64,000 nt of DNA from an uncultured Parafilimonas sp. (GTDB lineage Bacteria > Bacteroidota > Bacteroidia > Chitinophagales > Chitinophagaceae): contig CAIRZB010000014.1 of the NCBI GenBank assembly GCA_903882935.1, positions 1-64,000 on the forward strand, in the 5' to 3' direction. Under the pieces are notes generated by a model, which was not told the origin of the DNA, did not search any database, and saw only the letters and a list, made by a program, of their open reading frames with translations. Numbering within the stretch: the stretch's first letter is position 1; every line of letters starts with the position of its first letter. The position numbers and the translations under genes are program-made. This document shows, in pieces, positions 43,942 to 51,869 of this stretch.

Positions 43942-44044
43942 CTACGGAGTTTCCGAACTCCGTAGTTTTATGTGAAAAGTCTCCGACTTTTAACAAAACG
44001 GTGTCGGAGACACCGGGCATAACACTACGGAGTTCGGAAACTCC
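43942..44044. repeat. Four-hairpin palindromic array
   Basis: A 21-bp perfect outer inverted repeat joins 43946-43966 to 44024-44044. Within it are four hairpins: CTACGGAGTT-TCCG-AACTCCGTAG (43942-43965), AAAAGTC-TCC-GACTTTT (43975-43991), GGTGTC-GGA-GACACC (44000-44014) and GGAGTT-CGGA-AACTCC (about 44029-44044). Hairpins 1 and 4 are mutual reverse complements, as are the apical parts of 2 and 3. The gap 43865-44203 has no other feature except CCCC-rich palindromes at both ends. Confidence 0.85.
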
Positions 44045-44203
44045 GAAGAGCGGAGCCAATCATTCGCAAAGCTAAATAAAGAATTAACCGTACAAGGGTG
44101 CGACGCAAGGATGCTTAATAGAATTCCTGTCGCCAGGTACACAATTTTTAAAAAATAAAACATCCCCTCTCCACCAATGGAGAGGGGGCAGGGGGTGAGG
44201 ACT

Positions 44204-45631
44204 ATGCTTTTAAACTACATAAACGGAGAATACGTAATTGCCGCCTCGGAAGAAATGCAAACCGTGGTTAACCCGGCAAATGAGGACGTGGTGGCGGCCA
44301 TTACATGGAGCAACGGCGCGGATTGCAAACTGGCCATAGATGCTGCGCAGGCTGCTTTTAAAAGCTGGAGCAAAACAAACGTGTACCAGCGCAGTGCCAT
44401 TTTGAAAAAAGCCGCAGACATTATCAGGGCCAATGCCGCGGATTACGCCGAACACACCGTATCCGAAAGCGGCAAGCCCTTAGCTGAAGCGAAAGGGGAA
44501 TGGATGGTGGCAGCCAACCTGTTCGAGTGGTTTGCAGAGGAAGCCAAACGCAGCTATGGCCGCACGATACCCGCCAACCGGAACGACAAGCGCATGATGA
44601 CCATATGGCAGCCGATGGGTGTGGTGGGCGTTATAACCGCGTGGAATTTCCCCGTGTATAACCCCGCAAGGGCATGGGCGGCGGCATTGGCATCGGGCTG
44701 TACGGTAGTGGCAAAAGGCTCGGAATTTACGCCATTGTCAACCTTTTATTTGGTGGTGGCCTTAAACGAGGCAGGCTTACCGGCCGGTGTGCTGAACAAC
44801 CTGTTTGGCGATGCCGCCTCCATAGGCGAGGAAATGCTGGCCAATGCGCATGTGAAGAAAATAAGCTTTACCGGTAGCACCCGTGTGGGCAAGCTGCTGA
44901 TGGACGGGGCCAGCAAAACAAATACAAAATTGAGCCTTGAACTTGGCGGCAACGCACCAGTTATCATTAACCACGATGTGGATGTGGAAGCGGTGGCAAA
45001 ATCATCCGTGATAGCAAAACTGCGCAACGCCGGGCAGGTTTGCATAGCCCCACAGCGCTTTTTTGTGCATGAAAAAATTTACAACCAGTTTGTTGAGGTG
45101 GCAAGTGAAGCCATTAAAAATATTAAAGTGGGTTACGGCTGGGAAGCCGGCACCCAAATGGGACCGTTGATTAACCAACGCCAACAACAGCAGGTATTGA
45201 AGTTGATTGAAGATGCGGAGCAAGCAGGTGCCACAGCGGTAAAAGGCGATATACCATCCGCCACAGGTTGGTTCGTGCCCCCTACCCTTTTGACCGGTGT
45301 TGACCAGCACACCGAAGCGGTGAACATGGAAATATTCGGGCCCGTGATGCCGGTTATACCTTTCAGCGATAAAAACGAGGTGGTGGAATGGGCAAACAAT
45401 ACCCCCTACGGCCTTGCCAGTTATGTTTGGACGAACAATATTAACGATGCCTTCTTCTTTTCTGAGGCGCTGGAGTTTGGCATGGTAGGCATTAACGAGT
45501 GGGCACCGCACGGCACCGAGGCGCCTTTCGGCGGTTGGAAGCAAAGCGGCCTGGGCCACGAAAGCGGCAGCGAGGGGCTGTACGAATATATGGAGAAGAA
45601 GCTGGTGAGCTGGGGGGTGACGGGGATTTAG
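44204..45631 (+). CDS. Aldehyde dehydrogenase, semialdehyde type (GabD-like)
   Basis: A protein of 475 residues from ATG 44204 (MLLNYINGEYV). The frame is open from 44177, but those nine extra codons lie in a GGAGAGGGGGCAGGGGG repeat tract and do not resemble the family. Features are TAWNFPVYNPARAWAAAL, FTGSTRVGK, the base Glu in LSLELGGNAP, catalytic Cys280 in AGQVCIAPQRF, and MEIFGPVMPV. This is a longer, GabD-type dehydrogenase, distinct from the Sad-type gene at 40209. Two dehydrogenases beside two aminotransferases suggests two steps or two substrates. Confidence 0.9.
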   Translation: MLLNYINGEYVIAASEEMQTVVNPANEDVVAAITWSNGADCKLAIDAAQAAFKSWSKTNVYQRSAILKKAADIIRANAADYAEHTVSESGKPLAEAKGEWMVAANLFEWFAEEAKRSYGRTIPANRNDKRMMTIWQPMGVVGVITAWNFPVYNPARAWAAALASGCTVVAKGSEFTPLSTFYLVVALNEAGLPAGVLNNLFGDAASIGEEMLANAHVKKISFTGSTRVGKLLMDGASKTNTKLSLELGGNAPVIINHDVDVEAVAKSSVIAKLRNAGQVCIAPQRFFVHEKIYNQFVEVASEAIKNIKVGYGWEAGTQMGPLINQRQQQQVLKLIEDAEQAGATAVKGDIPSATGWFVPPTLLTGVDQHTEAVNMEIFGPVMPVIPFSDKNEVVEWANNTPYGLASYVWTNNINDAFFFSEALEFGMVGINEWAPHGTEAPFGGWKQSGLGHESGSEGLYEYMEKKLVSWGVTGI

Positions 45632-45658
45632 AAGGATTTATTGGATTGTGAGGATTAA

Positions 45659-45717
45659 GTTATTGCAATCGCCGGAGGCGATAGAATAACTATGCGTGGC
45701 GAAGACTCCGCGCATAG
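45659..45717. repeat. Two adjacent hairpins between dehydrogenase and transporter genes
   Basis: ATCGCC-GGA-GGCGAT (45668-45682), flanked by GTTATT/AATAAC, is followed at once by a 10-bp stem (45690-45699 with 45708-45717, one G-T pair). The GGAG/CTCC cores resemble those at 43942-44044. A low-complexity ACAAACTATAAACCACAAACTG tract follows to 45764. Confidence 0.6.
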
Positions 45718-45764
45718 CGGGCATCCTCCACAACTACAAACTATAAACCACAAACTGCAAACTC

Positions 45765-47141
45765 TTGGGAAACTACGGCGCACTCGCACTTATTCCACCG
45801 CTGGCGGTAATTGTACTGGCTATATTTTTGCGGGCCTCGTTTGAGGCGTTGCTGATTGGCTGTGTGGTGGGGTTCATCATCATAGGCCAGCACCAGCATA
45901 CCAATTTTTTTACCGACTTTACAGATTCCTTTACCAAGGTGATGGAAGATTACAGCACGGTTTGGGTAATTGTGGTTTGTGGCTTGTACGGGTCGCTAAT
46001 TGGGCTGATGGTACGCAGCGGAGGGGCGATGAAGTTTGGGGAAGACGTGCTGCGCTACCTAAAAACCAAACGGAGTGCGCTGCTTGGCACTTGGTTTTTG
46101 GGCCTGTTTGTTTTTTTGGATGACTACCTAAGTGCCCTGACGGTTGGCTTAACCATGAAGAAAATAACAGACCACTTTAAAGTACCCCGGGAATACCTTG
46201 CCTACATTGTTAACACAACCGCCCCGCCACTTTGCGTAATTGTGCCGTTAAGCACCTGGACGTTGTTTATTGGCCAAATATTGGAGAAATGCAATTATGC
46301 CACCAAAGGGCAAGGCAACCATGTGTACCTGTCTATCATCCCATACAGCTTGTACGGGTGGGTATCGGTTTTTTTGGTACCGCTGGTAATATTGGGCATA
46401 ATACCGTTGGTAGGCAAAATGAAAAAAGCCCAACAACGGGCCGATGCAGGTGAAACCCTTACACCAGGAACCAGACAGGCGGCCCTAAAAATGGAGCATT
46501 TTGAAACCACCAGAAAACCACATGCTGTATATTTTCTGTTACCCATTTTTGTAACACTGGCTGCCACTTTTATGTTAGACAATGATGCCATGAAGGGGGT
46601 GATGATTGGCGTTGCTTTTACATTTGTTTTTTACCTTATTATAAAACTGGGCAATTTTCAGCAGTTGAGTGAGACGGTATTTACTGGGTTTAACAGCATG
46701 GTGTACGCGCTGGCGTTAGTGGTTATGAGTTATGTATTGAAAGAGGTTGGCGACCAAATGGGCTTGACACAATATGTAATAAACGGTGTAAAACCATTGA
46801 TTGACAGGCAATTGCTACCGGTTATAATTTTTGTGTCCATTTCGCTTATTACCTATACAACGGGTTCTTCGTGGGGGGTGTATGCGGTGGTTATACCAAT
46901 TGTTATACCCTTGGCACAGTCGCTGCATGCCAACGTGCCTATGAGCATCGGCGCGGTGGTAAGCGCGGGCGTGTTTGGTGCCAATGCTTGCCTTTACAGT
47001 GATGCCACCATCCTAACCTCACAAAGCACAGATACCAATAACCTGGCGCATTCGTTCAGCCAGTTGCCGTATGCGTTGCTGGCGTTTGGGTTGTCGGCGG
47101 TAGGGTATTGGGTGCTGGGATATTTTGCCCCCATCCCCTAA
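45765..47141 (+). CDS. NhaC-family Na+/H+ antiporter-like transporter
   Basis: A 458-residue inner-membrane transporter with about 11-12 helices. It opens GNYGALALIPPLAVIVLAI and contains FLDDYLSALTVGLTMKKI, NTTAPPLCVIVPLSTWTLF and FGANACLYSDATILTSQST, typical of NhaC-type carriers, some of which exchange amino or organic acids rather than only sodium and protons. The only possible start is TTG 45765, as a stop codon lies 21 bases upstream and no in-frame ATG is nearby. The last four residues APIP and the stop are encoded by a 30-bp repeat. It likely provides inner-membrane uptake for the island's substrate. Confidence 0.87.
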   Translation: MGNYGALALIPPLAVIVLAIFLRASFEALLIGCVVGFIIIGQHQHTNFFTDFTDSFTKVMEDYSTVWVIVVCGLYGSLIGLMVRSGGAMKFGEDVLRYLKTKRSALLGTWFLGLFVFLDDYLSALTVGLTMKKITDHFKVPREYLAYIVNTTAPPLCVIVPLSTWTLFIGQILEKCNYATKGQGNHVYLSIIPYSLYGWVSVFLVPLVILGIIPLVGKMKKAQQRADAGETLTPGTRQAALKMEHFETTRKPHAVYFLLPIFVTLAATFMLDNDAMKGVMIGVAFTFVFYLIIKLGNFQQLSETVFTGFNSMVYALALVVMSYVLKEVGDQMGLTQYVINGVKPLIDRQLLPVIIFVSISLITYTTGSSWGVYAVVIPIVIPLAQSLHANVPMSIGAVVSAGVFGANACLYSDATILTSQSTDTNNLAHSFSQLPYALLAFGLSAVGYWVLGYFAPIP

Positions 47142-47303
47142 AGGGGGGCTTTGAGCCGGTTGATTAATATGTTACAACGTTAGGTTCAATTGAGGTACGG
47201 GACAAATTTGGATAAAACTGACAATCGCGATAGCAAATCAAAATTCATGGAAAGTTTGAAGAATTTATACGTAGCTCAAAGCCCCCCTTTAGGGGATGGG
47301 GGC
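47127..47303. repeat. 30-bp perfect inverted repeat linking two genes
   Basis: 47127-47156 and 47274-47303 are perfect reverse complements over 30 bases with a CCCCTAAAGGGG core. The left arm encodes the C-terminus and stop of the transporter; the right arm encodes residues AQSPPLGDGG of the following GNAT protein. Confidence 0.9.
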
Positions 47304-47933
47304 AGGCACGGGGGCATCACTATAACCACCATGCAGCCTGGACATGCCGAACAACTCGAGGCTTTGCAACGCATCGTATTCCCGAACCTTGCGGAGGAAG
47401 AGCTCTTGCATGCCGAACAGTACAAAAAGCATATCGAGCTGTTCCCCGAAGGGCAGTTGGTGGCATTAGACGGTGACAAGGTTATTGGGGCAACATCAAC
47501 CATACGGTATAACTTTGACATCAACCACCAGGAACACCATACTTTTTTTGAAGTAATGGGCGGCGGTTGGTTTACCACGCACGACCCCAACGGCAAATGG
47601 CTGTACGGTATGGATATAAGTGTACACCCCAATTACCGGGGCAAGGGCATAGCGAGGGCTTTTTACCGGGTTCGTCGGCAGACCTGCCTGGCATTGGGGC
47701 TGCAAGGCCAAATGACGGTGGGCATGCTGAACGGCTACAGCAAGGTAAAGGATTTGATGACCATTGATGAATATTATGAAAAAGTAAAAAACCACGAATT
47801 GTTCGACCCCACGGTATCCGTACAGGAGAAAATAGGGTTCGAAATCATCGGGTTGATGAAAAATTACCTGAACGACGAAACCTGCGGCAACGCCGGTGCG
47901 GTGATTGTGCTGCCGGTGGAGGTTGAAATTTGA
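47247..47933 (+). CDS. GNAT-family N-acetyltransferase
   Basis: A protein of 228 residues from ATG 47247; a TTG at 47190 in the same frame is less likely. The acetyl-CoA motif is MDISVHPNYRGKGIARAFYR (about 111-130). The sequence, including LFPEGQLVAL, EVMGGGWFTTHDPNGKWLYG and IDEYYEKVKNHELFDPTVSVQEKIGFEIIGLMKNYL, resembles the GNAT half of fused GNAT/carbon-nitrogen hydrolase proteins of Bacteroidetes; here the hydrolase half is absent. Residues 9-19 are translated from a repeat, so the real N-terminus may have begun near ITITTMQPG. The substrate is unknown. Confidence 0.82.
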   Translation: MESLKNLYVAQSPPLGDGGRHGGITITTMQPGHAEQLEALQRIVFPNLAEEELLHAEQYKKHIELFPEGQLVALDGDKVIGATSTIRYNFDINHQEHHTFFEVMGGGWFTTHDPNGKWLYGMDISVHPNYRGKGIARAFYRVRRQTCLALGLQGQMTVGMLNGYSKVKDLMTIDEYYEKVKNHELFDPTVSVQEKIGFEIIGLMKNYLNDETCGNAGAVIVLPVEVEI

Positions 47934-48072
47934 AAACGAGGGAATTTGAAAATTTGAAAATTAAATACAAAAGCCGAATCCCCCAAAATCTGGAGAAAAT
48001 TTGAAAATCAGAACGAAATTAGGAATCCGATCCAAAAACTACAAACTATAAACTGTAAACTACAAACTGAAT

Positions 48073-49404
48073 ATGTCTCACATTAACCTAATTACCGAAA
48101 TACCTGGCCCCAAAAGTAGGGTGATGCTGGAAAGAAGAAAGAACGCCTTGCCTGCTGGCTTGGCTAAATCAACCGAAGTGGTGGTGGAAAAAGCCGAAGG
48201 CGGCATCATTTGGGATGCAGACGGCAACCAACTGTTGGATTTTGCAGGCGGCATTGGCATGATAAACGTAGGCCATAGGCCCGACACAGTGGTAAACGCG
48301 ATGAAGGCACAGTTGGACAAATACATCCATACTTGCTCATTGGTAACCACTTATGAGCCGTATATTGAGCTAGCGGAGTTACTCAATTCGCTCACACCAG
48401 GCAGCTTTGCCAAAAAAACGCTGTTGTGCAATACGGGTACGGAAGCGGTGGAAAACGCTGTAATGCTGGCCAAATATTACACCAAGCGGCCCGGTGTTAT
48501 TTGCTTTGAGGGCGCCTATCATGGTCGTAGCCTGTTAACCCTTTCGTTAACCAGTAAGTATGGATTGTTTAAGAAAGGATTTGGTTCGTTTGCCAGCGAT
48601 ATTTACCGGCTGCCCGCACCAAACTTATACCGCGTGCCCGCTGGAATGACGGAGGAAGGTTACCTTAACTACATCATCAACAACTTAGACCACGCCTTGA
48701 TTGCCCAGGTTGACCCAGAAGCAGTGGCGGCCATCATCATAGAGCCTGTGTTGGGCGAGGGTGGCTTTATACCCATGCCAGCCCCCTTCCTTAAAAAAAT
48801 ACGCGAGATATGCGACAAGTATGGCATTGTGATGATTGCCGACGAAATACAAAGCGGCAGCGGCCGTACGGGCAAGCTGTTTGCTATTGAACACAGCGGG
48901 GTGGTGCCGGATGTTATCACGGCCGCCAAATCAATGGGCGCAGGCATGCCCGTTAGCGCGGTGGTGGGCAAGGCCGAAATAATGGACTGCACCCATCTCG
49001 GCGGTGTGGGCGGCACCTACAGTGGCAGCCCTGTTTCAGCTGTAGCAGCAATTGAGGCGTTGAAAATATTAAGCTCGCCCGAGTTTTTGGCAAGGGCTAC
49101 GCATGTGGGTGAATTAATCAATACCACTATGACCGCTTGGAAAGAAAAATACCCAAAAATTGGCGATGTGCGCGGCCTGGGTGCCATGCAGTTGATTGAG
49201 TTTGTAAAAGACAGGGACAGCAAAGAACCTGATATGCAAACCGCGATGGATGTGCTGAAAGATGCGGTTAAGCATGGCATCATTTTAATCCGTGCAGGGC
49301 TGTACAGTAACTGTATACGGTTGTTACCGCCCATTGTTATGACGGATGAACAGTTACTGGAAGGATTGCAAGTGCTGGAAGATGCGATAGCGAGGGCGCA
49401 TTAG
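48073..49404 (+). CDS. Class III aminotransferase, second paralogue
   Basis: A 443-residue PLP aminotransferase of the acetylornithine/4-aminobutyrate class, starting MSHINLITEIPGPKSRVMLERR, a typical GabT opening. Motifs are WDADGNQLLDFAGGIGMINVGH, CNTGTEAVENAVMLAKYY, GAYHGRSLLTLSLTSKY, IADEIQSGSGRTGK and the PLP Lys286 in TAAKSMGAGMP. It is clearly diverged from the paralogue at 42542, so different amino donors are likely. A low-complexity ACTACAAACTATAAACTG tract precedes the start codon. It closes the catabolic part of the island. Confidence 0.9.
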   Translation: MSHINLITEIPGPKSRVMLERRKNALPAGLAKSTEVVVEKAEGGIIWDADGNQLLDFAGGIGMINVGHRPDTVVNAMKAQLDKYIHTCSLVTTYEPYIELAELLNSLTPGSFAKKTLLCNTGTEAVENAVMLAKYYTKRPGVICFEGAYHGRSLLTLSLTSKYGLFKKGFGSFASDIYRLPAPNLYRVPAGMTEEGYLNYIINNLDHALIAQVDPEAVAAIIIEPVLGEGGFIPMPAPFLKKIREICDKYGIVMIADEIQSGSGRTGKLFAIEHSGVVPDVITAAKSMGAGMPVSAVVGKAEIMDCTHLGGVGGTYSGSPVSAVAAIEALKILSSPEFLARATHVGELINTTMTAWKEKYPKIGDVRGLGAMQLIEFVKDRDSKEPDMQTAMDVLKDAVKHGIILIRAGLYSNCIRLLPPIVMTDEQLLEGLQVLEDAIARAH

Positions 49405-49586
49405 TCCATTGTCCATAGCTGATAGTCCATAGGGAAATGCAGCGGATAGTTGGAACGCGGATTGGGTGGATTTTATGGATGAACGCAGGTGATTCATTTT
49501 CGATATAATTAACAGTCTAACTATCGTTGAGGTTTTTATATGTTTATTAAATAAAAAAACACTAGCAAAAAAAGTAGCAAAAATAC

Positions 49587-49594
49587 TACCTTTG
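49587..49594 (+). promoter_or_regulatory. -7 box of the hicAB operon
   Basis: TACCTTTG lies 23 bases before the hicA start. GTAGCAAAAATACTAC (49574-49589), a short inverted repeat, overlaps it and could be the HicB operator. Confidence 0.5.
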
Positions 49595-49617
49595 ATAAAC
49601 TCCAAAAGCCCATATTC

Positions 49618-49797
49618 ATGAAATCAAGCGAATTTCACAGATTCGTTCAAAAAAACGGTTGGTTATTGCAAAGGGTTGCAGGCAGCCATTATATTTATGA
49701 AAAAGATGGCAAGCGGGAACCCGTGCCATACCATGGCAGTAAAGAAATGGGCGAAGGCTTAAGGAAAAAACTAACAAAAAAAATGGGGTTAAAATAA
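49618..49797 (+). CDS. hicA: HicA-family toxin
   Basis: A 59-residue mRNA interferase toxin with a dsRNA-binding-like fold. Translation gives MKSSEFHRFVQKNGW, then the characteristic VAGSHYIYEKDGKREPVP with the catalytic His of the GSH motif (His24), and a closing GEGLRKKLTKKMGLK. The length is typical for HicA. The hicB antitoxin gene follows by 30 bases on the same strand. It is an accessory module sitting just past the catabolic island. Confidence 0.92.
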   Translation: MKSSEFHRFVQKNGWLLQRVAGSHYIYEKDGKREPVPYHGSKEMGEGLRKKLTKKMGLK

Positions 49798-49827
49798 GCG
49801 GATATTTGATACTAAAAAAACCATAAA

Positions 49828-50226
49828 ATGAAAACCGTAAAAGTAATTATTGAAAAGTCAAAAGATGGATATAGTGCCTACGGCGAAACAGTAGATGGCA
49901 TTTGGGGGATGGGGGATACTGTGCAAGATACAAAAAACAGCGCATTGGAAAGCCTGAGGCTCTTCATAGAAAACAACGATACAAAAAATATACCACCGGT
50001 ACTTAGAGGAGAATATGTAATTACATTTAAGTTTGACACACAAAGCCTTTTAAGCTATTATAAAGGGGTTTTTACCAATGCCGCCCTAGAGCGTATAACA
50101 GGTATTAATCAAAAACAATTTCAGCATTATGCAACTGGCCTTAAAAAGCCACGGGCGACACAAACAAAAAAAATTGAAACCGCCTTGCATAAATTAGGCA
50201 ACGAACTTCTATCAGTAGAATTATAA
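49828..50226 (+). CDS. hicB: HicB-family antitoxin
   Basis: A 132-residue antitoxin. The N-terminal partial RNase H-like domain (about 1-70) starts MKTVKVIIEKSKDGYSAYGE and contains WGMGDTVQDTKNSALESL. The C-terminal DNA-binding domain (about 80-130) has ALERITGINQKQFQHYATGLKKPRATQTKKIETALHKLG, an Xre-like helix-turn-helix. It neutralises HicA and represses the hicAB promoter. Confidence 0.92.
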   Translation: MKTVKVIIEKSKDGYSAYGETVDGIWGMGDTVQDTKNSALESLRLFIENNDTKNIPPVLRGEYVITFKFDTQSLLSYYKGVFTNAALERITGINQKQFQHYATGLKKPRATQTKKIETALHKLGNELLSVEL

Positions 50227-50286
50227 TTTGTATTCGTAAAATAGGCCAAAGTAGGTCATAATTACTATTTTCATTACTATAATCAA

Positions 50287-50586
50287 ATGCCAACGCTCAA
50301 AAATATCCACCCAGGCGAAATACTTCTGCAAGATTTCTTGGTTCCATTTGGCATATCATATTACAAACTTGCGAAGAATTTTCACATTCCCCAAACAAGG
50401 ATATCTGAAATGGTTAAAGGTAAACGAAGGATTACCGCAGACACTGCCATGAGGTTGAGCAAGTATTTTGGAAATTCTGCCAAATTCTGGCTGGGCATCC
50501 AAGATGATTTTGATATTGAAGAAGCGCAGCTTTCTAAGGCATCTCAATTAAGTTCGATAAAAGCTCTAATAACGGATGCAGCATAA
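50287..50586 (+). CDS. higA: Orphan HigA/VapI-type antitoxin
   Basis: A 99-residue Xre-family protein of the HigA addiction-module type, with the opening NIHPGEILLQDFLVPFGISYYKLAKNFHIPQTRISEMVKGKRRITADTAMRLSKYFGNSAKFWLGIQ spread over residues 6-72. HigA normally follows a higB toxin gene, but only 60 bases lie between hicB and this start and no toxin frame precedes it. It may be an orphan regulator or the remnant of a lost pair. Confidence 0.85.
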   Translation: MPTLKNIHPGEILLQDFLVPFGISYYKLAKNFHIPQTRISEMVKGKRRITADTAMRLSKYFGNSAKFWLGIQDDFDIEEAQLSKASQLSSIKALITDAA

Positions 50587-50741
50587 GGAGACAAGTCCAT
50601 AGCCCAGGGTAAGTAGCCGATATAAAAACAAGCGGATTGAAGGAACGCAGATAGGATGGATTTTATGGATGAACGCAGATATTAATTCCTTTTAATCCCA
50701 ACAATCCCCAAAATCTGCGTTCAATTCCCAAAACAATCATT

Positions 50742-51179
50742 ATGAAAATTCAAATAGCGAAAACAGACGAAGATATTTTAAAGTGCTGGGAGGTATTGCT
50801 TGCCCTGCGCCCACATTTAGTACAAAACGAATTTGTTGCCACCATACAGGAAATGATCGAAGAAGGTTATGTATTGGCCTTTATAGAGAAAGAAGGCAAG
50901 GCCGTTGCGGCCATTGGTTACCGGTATTTGCAGTACCTGTACATAGGCAAGCACTTTTATATTGACGACCTTTCCACACTGGAAAGTGAACGTGGCAATG
51001 GCTACGGTGGCTTATTGCTAGACTATGTTGAACATGAGGCCGTTAAACACGGTTTTGCTGCAGTAGCGCTAGATTCTGGCTACACACGTAACGATGCACA
51101 CCGGTTGTATCTGAACAAAGGGTATTTGTTGGCAGCACACCATTTTGTGAAGAAATTGCAGCAAATTTTTAACTTTTAA
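50742..51179 (+). CDS. GNAT-family N-acetyltransferase
   Basis: A 145-residue acetyltransferase. The acetyl-CoA-binding motif reads IDDLSTLESERGNGYGGLLLDYVEHEA (about 79-105), with the Arg/Gln-x-x-Gly-x-Gly/Ala signature as ERGNGYGG. The substrate domain has LRPHLVQNEFVATIQEM, similar to small GNAT proteins acting on amines or antibiotics, but no substrate can be named. It is convergent with the kinase-like gene; the two stops are 6 bases apart. Confidence 0.85.
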   Translation: MKIQIAKTDEDILKCWEVLLALRPHLVQNEFVATIQEMIEEGYVLAFIEKEGKAVAAIGYRYLQYLYIGKHFYIDDLSTLESERGNGYGGLLLDYVEHEAVKHGFAAVALDSGYTRNDAHRLYLNKGYLLAAHHFVKKLQQIFNF

Positions 51180-51185
51180 AAATAA

Positions 51186-51833
51186 TTAAGGGAGGTGGAT
51201 GTAGAATACGGTATCAATAAAGAATAATTTATTTGAACTCACTAAAACGTTTTCATCATGCATGTCCTCTAAAATCAAACCAAGTTCTGTGTTATAATAG
51301 TCATTACGCCGGATATTTATAAATCCATTATGTTCAAGATAATACTTTACATCGCTCAAATCAGTGGGGCTATCAAAAATAATAAATGGCTGTTTCAGTA
51401 CTGCAAAGAGGCAATCATTCATTAAAACAAATCCCTGCAATTTATATGCAGTTTCTTCAAAAAGAAGGTTGTGGATTAACACACTGTTAAAAAAATCTAA
51501 CCACGTATTGTAATAAACTGCATCATTCACTTTTATAACAGAACGGTTATCGTTGGCCAAATAAATTTTAGCCTCACCGCCTTCCGTTAGGTAATTTTCC
51601 TCATTAGGAAATTCCGTCAACCAAAGGTGCTGCTGTGCAGAAAAGTCCGCTAAACATTTTGCCTGCTCTTTTTTGATTGCGGATTGCTGTTCGAAGTTTT
51701 TTTCAACCTTTGTACTTGTGCTAAAGCGTCTGCAAAGGAAATTTCGGGCTGCTGTGAGATAATCTGTTTGCCCTTCAATGAGGATTCCTTGAACGATATT
51801 TGCAAGTCCTTTTTGGGTATCATCTGAAAGCAT
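51186..51833 (-). CDS. Kinase-like polyvalent-protein domain protein
   Basis: A 215-residue protein resembling the kinase-like domain found in phage and conjugative-element 'polyvalent' proteins. A glycine-containing turn ENYLTEGGEAKIYL is followed by the Lys-bearing strand SVIKVNDAVYY, then LHNLLFEETAYKLQGF-like hydrophobics (here LIHNLLFEETAYKLQGF), and a catalytic-loop-like GLILEDMHDENVL with FIDTVF afterwards, reminiscent of HxDxxxxN and DFG positions with substitutions. The start ATG 51833 keeps the N-terminal helices IVQGILIEGQTDYLTAARNFL. It points towards a mobile-element origin. The family call is from pattern memory. Confidence 0.6.
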   Translation of the reverse strand: MLSDDTQKGLANIVQGILIEGQTDYLTAARNFLCRRFSTSTKVEKNFEQQSAIKKEQAKCLADFSAQQHLWLTEFPNEENYLTEGGEAKIYLANDNRSVIKVNDAVYYNTWLDFFNSVLIHNLLFEETAYKLQGFVLMNDCLFAVLKQPFIIFDSPTDLSDVKYYLEHNGFINIRRNDYYNTELGLILEDMHDENVLVSSNKLFFIDTVFYIHLP

Positions 51834-51869
51834 TTACTCACAAAGATAAAAAACAATCATGGCTAAACA

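Noticed and set aside
51650-51856. A 68-codon frame overlapping the start of the kinase-like gene
   Set aside because: The kinase-like frame has the better codon pattern and family-like N-terminal helices; this one is a shadow on the same strand in another frame. I saw no sign of a needed frameshift.
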